From: Giardia muris
Taxonomy: Eukaryota > Fornicata > Diplomonadida > Hexamitidae
Length of the DNA: 64,000 nucleotides
Direction: 5' to 3'
Assembly: GCA_006247105.1 (NCBI GenBank)
Contig: CM016926.1
Coordinates: 186,001 to 250,000, forward strand
Shown here piece by piece: positions 27,253-36,703 of this stretch; position 1 is the first letter of the stretch; every line of letters starts with the position of its first letter. The translations under genes and the position numbers were made by a program. Under the pieces are notes generated by a model. It made no database searches. It saw nothing but the letters and a program-made list of their open reading frames with translations, and had not been told where the DNA came from.

Positions 27253-28944
27253 TCAGAAGGTGTCGGATTCGGACTCCTCGAGGTTCATCGTGACAAACCT
27301 TTTCCGAACGCTTTGGGAGAACGCGGTAATGATCTGCCGCGCCTCAGACGTCTCGGCCATGAGCTCTAGGCAATTCATGCACTTGATAACCGCACAAGCC
27401 CTCGCATCAACCTGGGTCCCGGCCTGCAAGCAATAGAAGATACCCCGTACAAGGTTCCGCGTTGCCTCGACGGTGTTCACGTCGAAGGAATGCAAGAGGA
27501 GATAGAAGATAGGAATTATGAGGTCGATCTCCGGAAGGTCATTGTTCATCTCCTTAAGAGACGCCTGGAGTTTTCCGACGACCATCGCGGCAGCGAGACC
27601 TGCCGAGACCGGAAGGATGAAGCCGTTTGTCGCATACACATCCTGTGCCAGGTGCTTCTGCTCAAATAGCTTATAGATCTCTCCAAACTCATCACGAAGC
27701 AAGAAAGTCTTCCTTATTCGTTGGGACACCATAGCCGAGTGACTCCGTTGCTTCTCCATCACTCTCTTCTCAACCTTCTGAGATTCTTCCTTGAGGACCG
27801 AGGACAAGGGATTCTGGACTACTAGCCTTAGAGACAGGTCATCCCCGTTCATGCTGTCGATCAACCGCATCCGTGTCTCCAAGATGACCTCAGGGAGTGA
27901 GACGATGGAGGAGAGGAGCATGTTGCGGAGGACCGCGCTGAGGTCCTGGACGTACATGACGGAGAGGTAGCGGCTATAGCGGTCACACCCGATGATAACC
28001 TTTTCAAGCGCGTAGACGCAGTGTCTGTACTCCTTACGGAGGATATTTGTGTAGATGACAAAGAGCTCATTCAAGGCGCTGGAATGCACCGCGACGAGGT
28101 CCGCCATTTTAGTCTTCAGAGCCTCCTGCTTGAGCTCCCGGTCGTACTGCTTCATCTCGAGCGCAAGGGCGCGCTGGCGTTTTGTCAACGTTTTGTCTCG
28201 CTTTATGCTCTGAACCTCTTTGTTAGCGCGCTTCTGGAAGTACGAAATCCCTCGTCCAGAATATGGAGTGAGGTTAGTAATACCCTCTGTGAGCTCCAAG
28301 GAGTTGAAGAGGGTGAACACAAAAAGATGCCGCACAGAATACTTCCGTCTCACCAACTGCTTTCTGAAGGCCACTAGCATGTTATTCACCACATATCCGG
28401 TCGAGTCATCTCGAATCAGCTCGAAAATCTGATCCTTTGCGTTTCCATTACCGTTCAGAGCAAGATTCACGAGTCCCTCTTGCTTCTTCTGAGTCTGTTC
28501 TCGTCTTAGGCGACTAAGCGCGGCCAATGGTCCATGGCCACTAGAATCCTTCAGCAGTATATCTAGGGAGATGTTGAAGGCCCTCTGGAGCTCCGCGGAG
28601 AAGGTCTCGGAGTACTTATCAAAGTCGGCAATGAACTCTGTCAGTTCCACGACGAGGGTCTTCGAGGTTGGATTGCCCATCACCATCGGGAAGAGGTGCG
28701 CAATCCTGGCGCGTACAGCCTCCTCGTCTTTAAAATACGCCTCCTTGGACGCGTAAGTCCGTGTGGATGAGGCATCAGGTCCCAAGGTTTCTTGAGCCTG
28801 GGATGACTTCTCATTTGCTTCGTGACCTCGATATATCACCTCCCCGGTTGCTAGGCGGATTGGGAGAGGGATTGCCTTCCTTTGGGGTTCTCGAACCCGC
28901 TCGGAAGCCTGTGGCTGGTCATTCTCTGCATCAAGGGATCGCAT
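27253..28944 (-). CDS. Nucleolar complex protein NOC3-like
   Basis: The protein has 564 residues from the ATG at 28944 (preceded by GAATGAAAAATCA); further upstream codons would run into the neighbouring RING gene. NOC3 with NOC2 escorts pre-60S subunits and also has a reported role in replication licensing in yeast. Family-like stretches are ALNELFVIYTNILRKEYRHC followed by a YALEKVIIGCDRYSRYLSV...DLSAVLRNML segment that corresponds to the NOC3 core, and a C-terminal region of HEAT-like helices. The N-terminus is charged and disordered. The assignment rests on pattern similarity. Confidence 0.6.
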   Translation of the reverse strand: MRSLDAENDQPQASERVREPQRKAIPLPIRLATGEVIYRGHEANEKSSQAQETLGPDASSTRTYASKEAYFKDEEAVRARIAHLFPMVMGNPTSKTLVVELTEFIADFDKYSETFSAELQRAFNISLDILLKDSSGHGPLAALSRLRREQTQKKQEGLVNLALNGNGNAKDQIFELIRDDSTGYVVNNMLVAFRKQLVRRKYSVRHLFVFTLFNSLELTEGITNLTPYSGRGISYFQKRANKEVQSIKRDKTLTKRQRALALEMKQYDRELKQEALKTKMADLVAVHSSALNELFVIYTNILRKEYRHCVYALEKVIIGCDRYSRYLSVMYVQDLSAVLRNMLLSSIVSLPEVILETRMRLIDSMNGDDLSLRLVVQNPLSSVLKEESQKVEKRVMEKQRSHSAMVSQRIRKTFLLRDEFGEIYKLFEQKHLAQDVYATNGFILPVSAGLAAAMVVGKLQASLKEMNNDLPEIDLIIPIFYLLLHSFDVNTVEATRNLVRGIFYCLQAGTQVDARACAVIKCMNCLELMAETSEARQIITAFSQSVRKRFVTMNLEESESDTF

Positions 28945-28967
28945 TGATTTTTCATTCGGGTACGAAG

Positions 28968-29933
28968 TTACAAAGAAAGTGGAGGGAAGGTAGGACCACA
29001 ACGAAAAGGGCAGGTATAGTTCCCAGCCGCGAGTTGCTTCAGTAGGCATGTGATGTGCACGATGTGGGCCCCACCACACATGAGACGTACGGCGGGAGAT
29101 GCGGGGTCACTCAAAAGTTCTTGACAGATTACACAAAAGTCATCGGAGAGGGCGCAAGACGTCTGTAGAGGATGGCACCGATCACACTTCTCGCAATGTA
29201 TCCAGCCATCCTCACAGTGTACAATATGACAAGTTGGACAGCAATGTGTATGAAGAAGTCCATTACAGGCGGTGCAATTGACAGGCTCCATCATCGTCTC
29301 CTCTGGAAAGGTGTGTCGCGTGTCACATGCCGTACAAAGGAAGAATCGCACACAGGATAGGTCGACCTCTCCAAATATCTGCTGCTTCAAAAGGTGAGCA
29401 TCGCAACACTTCGGACACGCAACAGTCTCAGTCCCCCCAATCCCAAGCGAGGCGTTTAGCTCTCGAATATATAGGGTCGTACTACTTACATAATGGCCGC
29501 ATCCTCGTACAACCTTGAGGTAAAGTACGAGATAAGTCATTTGATGCTGATGACAATATCGACGCTGGGCACGGGAGTCCGGAAAGCGGGCACGGAAGGC
29601 CATCGCGCGCTGGTAAAGGGTTTCTGACGAGTTACTATCATGCTCATCCTGTGGAAGGCCATATAGCACCTGTAGGGCGATATGTGTCGAAACCAAGTCG
29701 AAATCTCCTGGAGTAACGGCATGAATCAGTTCATCATCAAGTAACACTCCCTCCTCATCGAGGTGCAAAGCATAGAGGGCAAGGCAGTGGTGTAGATCCG
29801 TAGGTGGCGCAACGACATGGCGAAGGAAAGGTTGAGCATCACCAGCTAAGGTTAGGATTCTCTCTCGAAGAGCCCCGTGCACGAATATCCCTCCGGCAAT
29901 ATAGGCAAGTATGGGTTCTTTTGGGCTTTCCAT
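28968..29933 (-). CDS. RING-type zinc-finger protein, probable E3 ubiquitin ligase
   Basis: The protein has 321 residues. Residues about 170-260 hold several CxxC zinc-ribbon pairs (VACPKCCDAH, LCTACDTRH, NCTACNGLLH, HCCPTCHIVHC, HCEKCDRCHP). Residues about 269-315 form a RING: CVICQELL, then MCGGAHIVHITCLLKQL, then CPFRCG. The combination of zinc ribbons and a RING resembles RCHY1/Pirh2-type ligases, although the order differs. The N-terminal 150 residues are helical and unrecognised. The ATG at 29933 follows TGAGTAAAATTGG, which contains the stop of the upstream gene. Confidence 0.65.
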   Translation of the reverse strand: MESPKEPILAYIAGGIFVHGALRERILTLAGDAQPFLRHVVAPPTDLHHCLALYALHLDEEGVLLDDELIHAVTPGDFDLVSTHIALQVLYGLPQDEHDSNSSETLYQRAMAFRARFPDSRAQRRYCHQHQMTYLVLYLKVVRGCGHYVSSTTLYIRELNASLGIGGTETVACPKCCDAHLLKQQIFGEVDLSCVRFFLCTACDTRHTFPEETMMEPVNCTACNGLLHTHCCPTCHIVHCEDGWIHCEKCDRCHPLQTSCALSDDFCVICQELLSDPASPAVRLMCGGAHIVHITCLLKQLAAGNYTCPFRCGPTFPPLSL

Positions 29934-29938
29934 CCAAT

Positions 29939-29944
29939 TTTACT
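29939..29944 (-). terminator. AGTAAA overlapping the SCY1-like stop codon
   Basis: The minus strand reads TGAGTAAAATTGG-ATG. The AGTAAA signal begins on the last base of the TGA stop and ends 5 bases before the RING gene ATG, so the poly(A) signal of one gene lies inside the initiator of the next. Confidence 0.5.
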
Positions 29945-32682
29945 CACCAGCTGTTGGTGTACCCTCCGGAGCTCCCATAGTCATTACCTCCATAGTTCCC
30001 GGCGTCATAACCGCCATAGCCGCCATACCCTCCGGATTGGTCGCCTCCATAGCCTCCATAGTTCCCATATCCGTTGGCTTGGTTCTCACCAGCCCCATAA
30101 TTATATCCACCGTACGAATTCTGCCCGCTATCATAGCCACCATACCCACCGTAGCCGTTCTGTTGACCTTGCGTCTGATCCTGGCCCGACTGACCCCATG
30201 CGTTATACCCATTGCTCCCTTGATTGGCATTCGAGGTCTGGTAGCTCTGTTGATCCTGTTGTGGTGCCGCCTCAACTTGCTGTGACGGCTGCTGATGAGC
30301 CTGAGGCACTGCAGGATTGGCCATCTTTGGTGGTTCATCATGAGCGGGTTTTATCGTTTGAGCACGTTGATATGTCTCTTGATTGATGAATGAGAAGCAC
30401 TCCTCGGCCACCTTACGAACCATCTCAAGCTCTGCTCCGGAATCGATACCCTGATGGTACATGCCCTTTAGGAGAACAGGCATGAACACACCTGCGACAG
30501 AGCGTGCCGAGCAACGCTTGTAGATCGTGTTTGCAAATGACGCAAAGTGGACGCAGCCTTTGGGACTCTTGGAAATATTCGCAGACGCGGAGTAGACTGC
30601 GGGAAGGATCTGTGTAGCAAGGTCCTCCTCCTTGACGTAGGAAGAAAGTGCACCGAGACACTGCATCGCCATCCCAAGGACCTCGTCATTCTGGGAGTTA
30701 ACTATGATCTTCAAGACAACGGGGGCGATCCCCTTCGCGATCGGACTCGTATATTTCTCTGACATCGTCGAGACTGGAATGGTGTCCTTACTGGCGTTCC
30801 CGTGGTGTACCCCGTTGCTAGCCATAACGACGCTATCCTTCGCGTTGTCAGTCATCCAATTAACGCTGTCACCGATCTGATGCGCACAGCGAGCAAGGGC
30901 GATCATCATCTGCGACTGAAGGGTCGGGTTCTCTGAGGTAAGACAAGTGAGGATAAAGTTCATATAGCCGAAATGGGCGCGAGCACCGGCGCGGGCAGCC
31001 GTGAAGTACGTCGCATTGTCAATAAGAGTCTGCATAAGGGCGGCGAGCGTCGGGGAGTCTCCCGCATTGATCGACTTGTCCATGTTCGGGATGTACTTGT
31101 CGCGTTCCTTCGCGTTCTTGTCCGACGCGTACGGAGAGAGGTAGCGGAACGTGCGGCCAAAGATCTCGACCCCGGTCGTCCAGGCTTGCTGGCTACTAGA
31201 CGCCCCGGGATATCTATCTCGAAGCGTCGAAAGCGTACACGATAAGACGATCGGTTCAAAGAGGACGTAGAGCAAATCAACCGGAGTCCCCATGTACTGA
31301 GTGTAATTAATGAGAGCCGAGACAACGTATGGCTGAGTGTCCAAACGCCCTAACATGATAACTAGGCGATTCCAGATGGCCATCATCGTCAGGTCGATTG
31401 ACAGCATCTGCTTCTCAATACAAACCGGGAGCATCTTTGTCAAGAATGCAATCGTGCGCTGCATCGTTTGAGATGACCCACTATTCTGGGGCGTAGCTGC
31501 TACGAATGCACGCTCCTTCTTGAGCTCAAAGACCTCCTGAGCGACACGGGCAACTGGGCTTCGCGGAAGGAATTCCTCATAGAGTCCTCCACAGTTACAC
31601 TCCTCCTTCGCAGCGCGCCAGAGTCCAGGCATGGCCTGGTCTAGCTGGGATAAACAAACGAGCGCCGGATTCAAGTGCTGCGATGCGGCATACCATCTTG
31701 CGACCGTCTGTGCGTTCTGGGCAGCCAGATTCGGGGCAATTGCTTGAGGAGAGGTCTGAAGACAAGCTCCAAACATACGTTCGGCCTCTCCACAGAGCTC
31801 CTCTGTTGACATGTGCTGAACCATTGGGGACTTACTACTGTATTTGCACGGCCTGTCTCCAAACACGGTGTAGATGGTCGATGCTAGTTGGAAGGCGTCT
31901 GAGCAACGGTCTGCCTTCTTCCGCTGTAGCATATTGGGACTCATATAATGTGCGCAGGGCCTAAGTAAGGCCCCGGACTCGGAGCTATAGTCGAAGTTGA
32001 TCCCTCCTTGGAGGCAACAGGTGAAACCAACGGGCTTCCACTCTCCGCGCTGGGTGATTGCGATGTTTGCGGGGGTTATGTTGCCGAAGACAATGTCCAT
32101 TGTATGAAGCTGGAGAAGGGCGCGCAAGAGCGTCGCGTAGCCGTATGCTACGGCATCTGGTTGAATGTATTGGAGGAGGGACGCGAACGGATTAACCGAG
32201 TAGATCCGCGTCGGAGAGCCCGAGAGCATCTCGTTATCTGCTTGTTGCTTGATGAAGCTTAGTGACGTATGGCCGAAGTAGCAGTATAGGGCTGCCAAGG
32301 TTGTCACCAGAGGCTCTGTGACGTACGCAAGGACGGACCCGTCGTCTTGCATCGATTCGAGTATCGTCAGGACGTCTCCCATGTCCTTCCCCGGGATCGT
32401 CGCGTCCTTGCTAATGAACTGCCAGAAATGCTTGATCGTCTGGTCTCCCTTCCCGAAGATCGCCTTTTCTGTAGCCTTCTTCTCCATGGCGAAGATGGTC
32501 CCCTGCTGGCCCGTCTTCTTGTGCGTGGCCTGAAACATGTGCCAGAGCCCGAAGGTCCCTCCAAAGCCAATCTGGTTGCCACACTCCCAGTCCTTTAACT
32601 TTACCCGGGGAGGGTGAGCAGGGGGACGGGGCTCGCCACGGCACTTGAAGTACGTGGGCTGTTGGTATTGCGCCTGGGACAT
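29944..32682 (-). CDS. SCY1-like pseudokinase (SCYL2 type) with GYG-rich tail
   Basis: The protein has 912 residues. The kinase-like domain spans about 25-310. The catalytic loop is VFGNITPANIAI (Asn in place of the catalytic Asp) and the DFG position reads VGFTCC, so it is a pseudokinase. LHTMDIVFGNITPANI fits SCYL2, a clathrin-coat-associated protein acting between the Golgi and endosomes. The middle (about 380-790) is an alpha-helical HEAT-like solenoid. The end (about 800-912) is Gln/Asn-rich then Gly/Tyr-rich low complexity. The start follows CCCAAAAAGAA. A role in clathrin-linked trafficking to peripheral vacuoles is inferred. Confidence 0.7.
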   Translation of the reverse strand: MSQAQYQQPTYFKCRGEPRPPAHPPRVKLKDWECGNQIGFGGTFGLWHMFQATHKKTGQQGTIFAMEKKATEKAIFGKGDQTIKHFWQFISKDATIPGKDMGDVLTILESMQDDGSVLAYVTEPLVTTLAALYCYFGHTSLSFIKQQADNEMLSGSPTRIYSVNPFASLLQYIQPDAVAYGYATLLRALLQLHTMDIVFGNITPANIAITQRGEWKPVGFTCCLQGGINFDYSSESGALLRPCAHYMSPNMLQRKKADRCSDAFQLASTIYTVFGDRPCKYSSKSPMVQHMSTEELCGEAERMFGACLQTSPQAIAPNLAAQNAQTVARWYAASQHLNPALVCLSQLDQAMPGLWRAAKEECNCGGLYEEFLPRSPVARVAQEVFELKKERAFVAATPQNSGSSQTMQRTIAFLTKMLPVCIEKQMLSIDLTMMAIWNRLVIMLGRLDTQPYVVSALINYTQYMGTPVDLLYVLFEPIVLSCTLSTLRDRYPGASSSQQAWTTGVEIFGRTFRYLSPYASDKNAKERDKYIPNMDKSINAGDSPTLAALMQTLIDNATYFTAARAGARAHFGYMNFILTCLTSENPTLQSQMMIALARCAHQIGDSVNWMTDNAKDSVVMASNGVHHGNASKDTIPVSTMSEKYTSPIAKGIAPVVLKIIVNSQNDEVLGMAMQCLGALSSYVKEEDLATQILPAVYSASANISKSPKGCVHFASFANTIYKRCSARSVAGVFMPVLLKGMYHQGIDSGAELEMVRKVAEECFSFINQETYQRAQTIKPAHDEPPKMANPAVPQAHQQPSQQVEAAPQQDQQSYQTSNANQGSNGYNAWGQSGQDQTQGQQNGYGGYGGYDSGQNSYGGYNYGAGENQANGYGNYGGYGGDQSGGYGGYGGYDAGNYGGNDYGSSGGYTNSW
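29947..30159 (-). repeat. Low-complexity GYGG/YGGY-coding repeat
   Basis: About 70 codons built from Gly, Tyr, Asn, Asp and Ser (units such as GYGGYGGYD and GYGNYGGYGG) form the C-terminus of the SCY1-like protein. The DNA shows many copies of CCNCCATANCC on the plus strand, producing long open frames in other phases that are not genes. Confidence 0.85.
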
Positions 32683-32706
32683 TTCTTTTTGGGTAGATTT
32701 ACGGCT

Positions 32707-34029
32707 TCACTGTCCTATTACCTCTGCGATCACATCTGTAAGCGCCTCGAGGTCCTCATGTCCATGGCCTCGAGTTACGGTCACGCGGATCAAGGTAGCC
32801 GACCCAATCCCCACTAGGAATTGTCGCCGGAGAAGTTCATGCTGCGCAAGCTGTGCGTCTTCACACGGGATCATTACGAGTGGCCCGCCACAGGCTTGGA
32901 AAGGAATACCTCGAGACATAAGACAGGAATGAAGATATGCCGTCTTCTTGTGAAGCTCCTCAACAAGAGGATCAAGCTGTCGAATCGCATATCTAGCGGC
33001 CTCGCAAAGCCCTGGGGGTGCTGAGGCACTGAAGCAATAGCCAAGACCCTGGTTCCGCTGTTGCTCGATGAGATGCATCGCTCCCGAGCAGACTCCACCA
33101 ATGCTAGCCAAAGAATGCTCAAGCGATTGACAGAGTAGATCAAATGAGCTCGGGAAGATGGAAAAGCCGGCATCTTCCCATAGCTCGGGTGCACCACGTC
33201 CATGGGAGCCAAGAGCCCCCAACCCGTATGGATCATTCAAGAGGACACGTAGATGATACTTCTCCGTAAGTTCAAGGAGAAGAGGAAGGTGTAAAAGTCG
33301 TCCTTCCCAGATACTATCGGCCACGAGCCACCGACTATTCTGGACACTAGGAAGCGTCTGCAAGAACGCTTCAAAGGCCTCCTTCCCCCTCTGCAGCTCG
33401 GAAATCACATCGGGACTTTCAAGTCTCATCTTTAGTTCCTTTCCCGTTGTCCCCGGAAAGTGAAGGTATGGAAGACACTCGGTCTGCATAACAGGGCTTC
33501 CTACTAGGGCAATGGCTCGTATTATCTCAGGACTGGCGTCATAGGCCGAGACTAAGAGATCTCCATCCGTACAAAAGACACAAAGAGCCGACGGAATGAC
33601 TGCGGAGGCACTAGAATAGATAAGTGCTGGCTGGTCAAGCAAGGCCGTCAACTCCCGTTCCAATATGATGTGTGGGGTGAGAGTCCCGAAAAACCCGCGT
33701 GGTCCGCATGACCCGACGCCATACCTGGCAATTGCCTTCCGAAGGTGATCTTGTAACCCCTCATCGGTTGCAAGAGTGAGGAAATCCGTCGTATAGAAGT
33801 CATGGATAAGTGATTCGGTGAGCTGCAAGCGCTTCATCTCAGCTTCTGAGACCCAGATCGCAGCTGGCTCACGTGAGGCAGCGATGACAGTGGTAAGTGG
33901 CTGCACGAAAATGGGCCTACAATGATTACCATGAGCAATGGACCTTCTCGCCGGGCGAAGGCGCGTGAACGCTAGGATGAGGAGGACGACCATAGTCCCT
34001 GTCAGAGCGGGGTAGTCTCCCACGCGCAT
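32707..34029 (-). CDS. LCB1: Serine palmitoyltransferase subunit LCB1 (SPTLC1-like)
   Basis: The protein has 440 residues from the ATG at 34029, which follows GGATGAAAAAG; the ATG at 34038 is also possible. LCB1 with LCB2 condenses serine and palmitoyl-CoA in the ER. A membrane segment lies near the N-terminus (ALTGTMVVLLILAF). The fold-type I aminotransferase core includes YGVGSCGPRGFFGT, the classic SPT glycine-rich motif. The PLP-lysine position is replaced in SLEHSLASIGGVCSG, which matches LCB1 rather than catalytic LCB2. Residues CGPRG and the absence of the lysine together decide the subunit. The LCB2 partner is not in this window. Confidence 0.85.
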   Translation of the reverse strand: MRVGDYPALTGTMVVLLILAFTRLRPARRSIAHGNHCRPIFVQPLTTVIAASREPAAIWVSEAEMKRLQLTESLIHDFYTTDFLTLATDEGLQDHLRKAIARYGVGSCGPRGFFGTLTPHIILERELTALLDQPALIYSSASAVIPSALCVFCTDGDLLVSAYDASPEIIRAIALVGSPVMQTECLPYLHFPGTTGKELKMRLESPDVISELQRGKEAFEAFLQTLPSVQNSRWLVADSIWEGRLLHLPLLLELTEKYHLRVLLNDPYGLGALGSHGRGAPELWEDAGFSIFPSSFDLLCQSLEHSLASIGGVCSGAMHLIEQQRNQGLGYCFSASAPPGLCEAARYAIRQLDPLVEELHKKTAYLHSCLMSRGIPFQACGGPLVMIPCEDAQLAQHELLRRQFLVGIGSATLIRVTVTRGHGHEDLEALTDVIAEVIGQ

Positions 34030-34104
34030 CTTTTTCATCCGGTTGTACACTCACTACAGGCGCGGCTTCAATGGTCGTGCTAAAAAAATTAAAAAAAGCG
34101 CCCG
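34030..34104. promoter_or_regulatory. Divergent promoter between LCB1 and the FHA gene
   Basis: The 75-bp gap contains TAAAAAAATTAAAAAAAGCG just before the FHA start at 34105 and a T5 tract (AAAAAG on the minus strand) just before LCB1. Both are strong A-rich initiators; the FHA-side tract is the longest in the window. Confidence 0.6.
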
Positions 34105-35367
34105 ATGACTGAGAACGACATCACCGCTTGGATCGACAAGCTCCGCGTCTCGACACAGCGGCGCTTCTTCCTCGGGCATATCCGCGAGTCGGCGAACGCG
34201 GACCTCACATACGACAAGCCAGTCGCCTTCCGCGTCTGCCTTATCGGGCGCGCCCCCAGTTGTGATATCACCCTCACGGACTCCTTCTGCTCCCGCCGCC
34301 ACGCTATTTTGTACTTTCAGGACGGTACCCCCATGATCCGTGATCTCGATAGTCGTACTGGGACGACAGTCAATAACATCGTCCTGGTTGGAGGGCGCGA
34401 CTATCCCCTCGCGCATGGAGACATCATTTCCATCGTTGGGGAGCGCTTTGCCTTTATATACGAGGACGACAAGCCGCAGGACCTCAGGGCGGATAGGTCG
34501 ATGCCAGAAGTCGGGATTCGATCCCACTCCTGTCCATACTGCTTCCGCTTCATCCCCGAGTTCTCGGCCGAGCTGAGAACGGCCCGCAGTGGCCTCGAGA
34601 CGATCAGCGCCTCCGTCCAGGAGATGGAGCTCTCATATAAAACAGTCAAACTTATGCTTGATAAACTGACTGAGCAACTGGAACTGGTCCACTGCCACCA
34701 TGACGCATACCACGAAGAGCTTCTGGTCGAGGCTCAAGCTCGCCGTAAGGAGGAACTCGAGGCGACACGCGTAGCAGACTCGAAATATCGGGACACTCAT
34801 ACACGAGTTCTTCGAGAGACGATGGCCAAGAGCGTGGCTGATGATTCAGATTATCAGCCCTCTTCTAGTGCCTCAACCTCATCAAGCAATGCAAGCTCGT
34901 CGTTATCCTCGTCTTCTTCTACAAATGCGGGAGAAGGCACTATCGAGCCCGAGCTTAAACAGAGTGCCGCTCTCCACATGAAGGACCTCGCAAGCACTAG
35001 GAAGCGACAAGTCCAGTTCGCGAAGAACGCCAGTGATGTCCCAGTGGAGAAGAAACAAGGAGTTCTCAGCACACTTGTCTCATCTCTGAGCTTCTGGAAG
35101 CGCGATATGAAGAGTTCCGCAGATTCGAAGGAGATCGAAAAGCATGTGGTCGACGCCTCGGAATCGGGCTCGAGCAGCTCCTACACCAGTTCTGGCACGT
35201 CGTCATCGTCGTCCTCGGCTAGCTCCAAACTGCCCCCACCGACCGGGCGTGCCGAACCCGTTGCTCCAACGGAACCGACCCGGACTATGAACGCCCCCAA
35301 GAAATTCGGGAAGGACACCCCTGCACCGCCGAAGTATACGTTCGATGGTGAAAGTGAGAGTGCGTAA
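34105..35367 (+). CDS. FHA-domain protein with Ser-rich tail
   Basis: The protein has 420 residues. The FHA domain lies at about 40-125: LIGRAPSCDITL, then SRRHAILYF, then DLDSRTGTTVNN, which provides the Gly-Arg, Ser-Arg-Arg-His and Asn phosphothreonine-binding residues. A coiled-coil stretch follows (about 150-240). The rest is disordered with long Ser runs (for example SSSSASTSSSNASSSLSSSSS). No kinase or RING domain is present. It is presumably a phosphopeptide reader in kinase signalling; the partner is unknown. Confidence 0.8.
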   Translation: MTENDITAWIDKLRVSTQRRFFLGHIRESANADLTYDKPVAFRVCLIGRAPSCDITLTDSFCSRRHAILYFQDGTPMIRDLDSRTGTTVNNIVLVGGRDYPLAHGDIISIVGERFAFIYEDDKPQDLRADRSMPEVGIRSHSCPYCFRFIPEFSAELRTARSGLETISASVQEMELSYKTVKLMLDKLTEQLELVHCHHDAYHEELLVEAQARRKEELEATRVADSKYRDTHTRVLRETMAKSVADDSDYQPSSSASTSSSNASSSLSSSSSTNAGEGTIEPELKQSAALHMKDLASTRKRQVQFAKNASDVPVEKKQGVLSTLVSSLSFWKRDMKSSADSKEIEKHVVDASESGSSSSYTSSGTSSSSSSASSKLPPPTGRAEPVAPTEPTRTMNAPKKFGKDTPAPPKYTFDGESESA

Positions 35368-35375
35368 ATTCACCT

Positions 35376-36131
35376 ATGAGTGCTCCGACGGAGAGGCATC
35401 TTACAGATGAGATCGCCCAGTATGAGGGGGCCATCCGGGAGCTAGTACGTCGTCGAGATGAGCTGCTCCAGGAGGGAGATCGGGCGGAGAAACAACTGAC
35501 CGCTCTTCTGAAGCCGGGGACTGAAGACTCCATGGGAGATCAATCGGAGCACAAGTATATCAGTAGGACACTCAAGTTACTCCTCCGACAGACCGATACG
35601 CTCGAGAACGAAGTGGCATTCTTCGATACGACGAATAAGCGTCTCCAGGACGAGATCACGTACCTAGCGAGTGCCCATGCTGCACAGAAGCGGGAGATCC
35701 AAGAGGAGCTCATGCAGGAGCGTGAAAAGGCGAATAAGTATGCTGACGAGGCTTCAACGCTTGAAGAGAAGTTAGCAGAGGTTAATAAGGCCATTGAGGA
35801 TCTGACACGCTATGCAGCTGAGAAGCGACGTGAGCGGGAAGGAATTGAGCGTGCCTTACGAGAGTTCGATGGCTTGGTGAAGGAATGTAGATTCACATAC
35901 CAAACGCGACCACGAGAGGGACTTTTAGAATCGCTTGCCGAAGAGGCGACAGAGATCCGTGCCGAGCTTGTTCGTCTCCTAGTGACGGCCTATGAGCAAC
36001 CTCTAGCATTCCTGGAGAATGGGAATGGAGAACAATATAAGACCTTGTTAGCTCGCCTTAATCGAAAGAAGAACCAGATCGCATTAGCACGGCAACAACG
36101 AAGAACATCTTCCGGGCGTGGAACCGACTAA
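35376..36131 (+). CDS. Coiled-coil protein, function unknown
   Basis: The protein has 251 residues, almost entirely heptad-like and charged (for example EKANKYADEASTLEEKLAEVNKAIEDL). It starts 8 nt after the FHA stop, in GCGTAAATTCACCTATG, and its TAA overlaps the convergent POP4 stop. The composition suggests a cytoskeletal or basal-body component, but no family was recognised. Co-location with the FHA gene may reflect packing rather than function. Confidence 0.75.
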   Translation: MSAPTERHLTDEIAQYEGAIRELVRRRDELLQEGDRAEKQLTALLKPGTEDSMGDQSEHKYISRTLKLLLRQTDTLENEVAFFDTTNKRLQDEITYLASAHAAQKREIQEELMQEREKANKYADEASTLEEKLAEVNKAIEDLTRYAAEKRREREGIERALREFDGLVKECRFTYQTRPREGLLESLAEEATEIRAELVRLLVTAYEQPLAFLENGNGEQYKTLLARLNRKKNQIALARQQRRTSSGRGTD

Positions 36132-36703
36132 TTGCATAGACCTGTGAGTCTCATGTCGAACCGTTTTGCAGGGTTTTGTGCTCGCCTACAAAGGAGTTTT
36201 CCTATGAGATATATCATCTTATCATCAGTGATAACTCCAATATCGACTGCGGCCTTTGGGATGATTGTGGTCGGTTTATCTGGACGAACGACTTCGAGGA
36301 CAGATAGGGTATCACGTACAACGATGCCCTCAACTCCGACGCAGGAGGAGATTTTTGAGCGTAGGACACGCACTCGTGCACCGTGAAGGTCTATAGATGA
36401 ATAGGCATTCGGATCTAATTCTAGAGCCTTGGTGAGGTAATTCTTCCAAAGCTTATGCATGTCCAAGGCCAGTGAGTAAGAGATCTTCGCTCTATGATGT
36501 ACAAGATAATGAGCTTCACCATGCTTTGATCTAGGGCGAACGATACGGCCTTTTGTTGTGCGTCGTGCTTCATTCTTTGGTCGTTGCGGAATGTATTTTA
36601 ACATGTGAATCTGAGCACCACTAACACCCTCGAGCACCGCTTCTGTCGCTTGGTTGTAGAAGCCGGTTAGAGACCCAATGAATCCCGCAGGTGTTTCTGA
36701 CAT
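36128..36703 (-). CDS. POP4: RNase P/MRP protein subunit POP4 (Rpp29)
   Basis: The protein has 191 residues. The Sm-like Rpp29 core spans about 102-157: SIDLHGARVRVLRSKISSCVGVEGIVVRDT, then a strand (SVLEVVRP) and TTIIPKAAVDIGV. That order matches the archaeal and eukaryotic family. A basic linker (RRTTKGRIVRPRSKH) precedes it, as expected of an RNA-binding subunit of the nuclear tRNA and rRNA processing enzymes. Its ATG directly abuts the stop codon of the upstream nuclease-like gene. Confidence 0.85.
   Translation of the reverse strand: MSETPAGFIGSLTGFYNQATEAVLEGVSGAQIHMLKYIPQRPKNEARRTTKGRIVRPRSKHGEAHYLVHHRAKISYSLALDMHKLWKNYLTKALELDPNAYSSIDLHGARVRVLRSKISSCVGVEGIVVRDTLSVLEVVRPDKPTTIIPKAAVDIGVITDDKMIYLIGKLLCRRAQNPAKRFDMRLTGLCN

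Noticed and set aside
28945..29079. 45-codon N-terminal extension of NOC3
   Set aside because: It lies within the RING gene 3' end and lacks an A-rich initiator; the ATG at 28944 has one.
29877..30386. Several open frames of 120-170 codons around 29.9-30.4 kb
   Set aside because: They arise from the GYGG-coding repeat read in other phases and on the opposite strand.
34054..34527. 157-codon open frame opposite the FHA gene
   Set aside because: The FHA motif on the plus strand and its A-rich initiator clearly mark the real gene.
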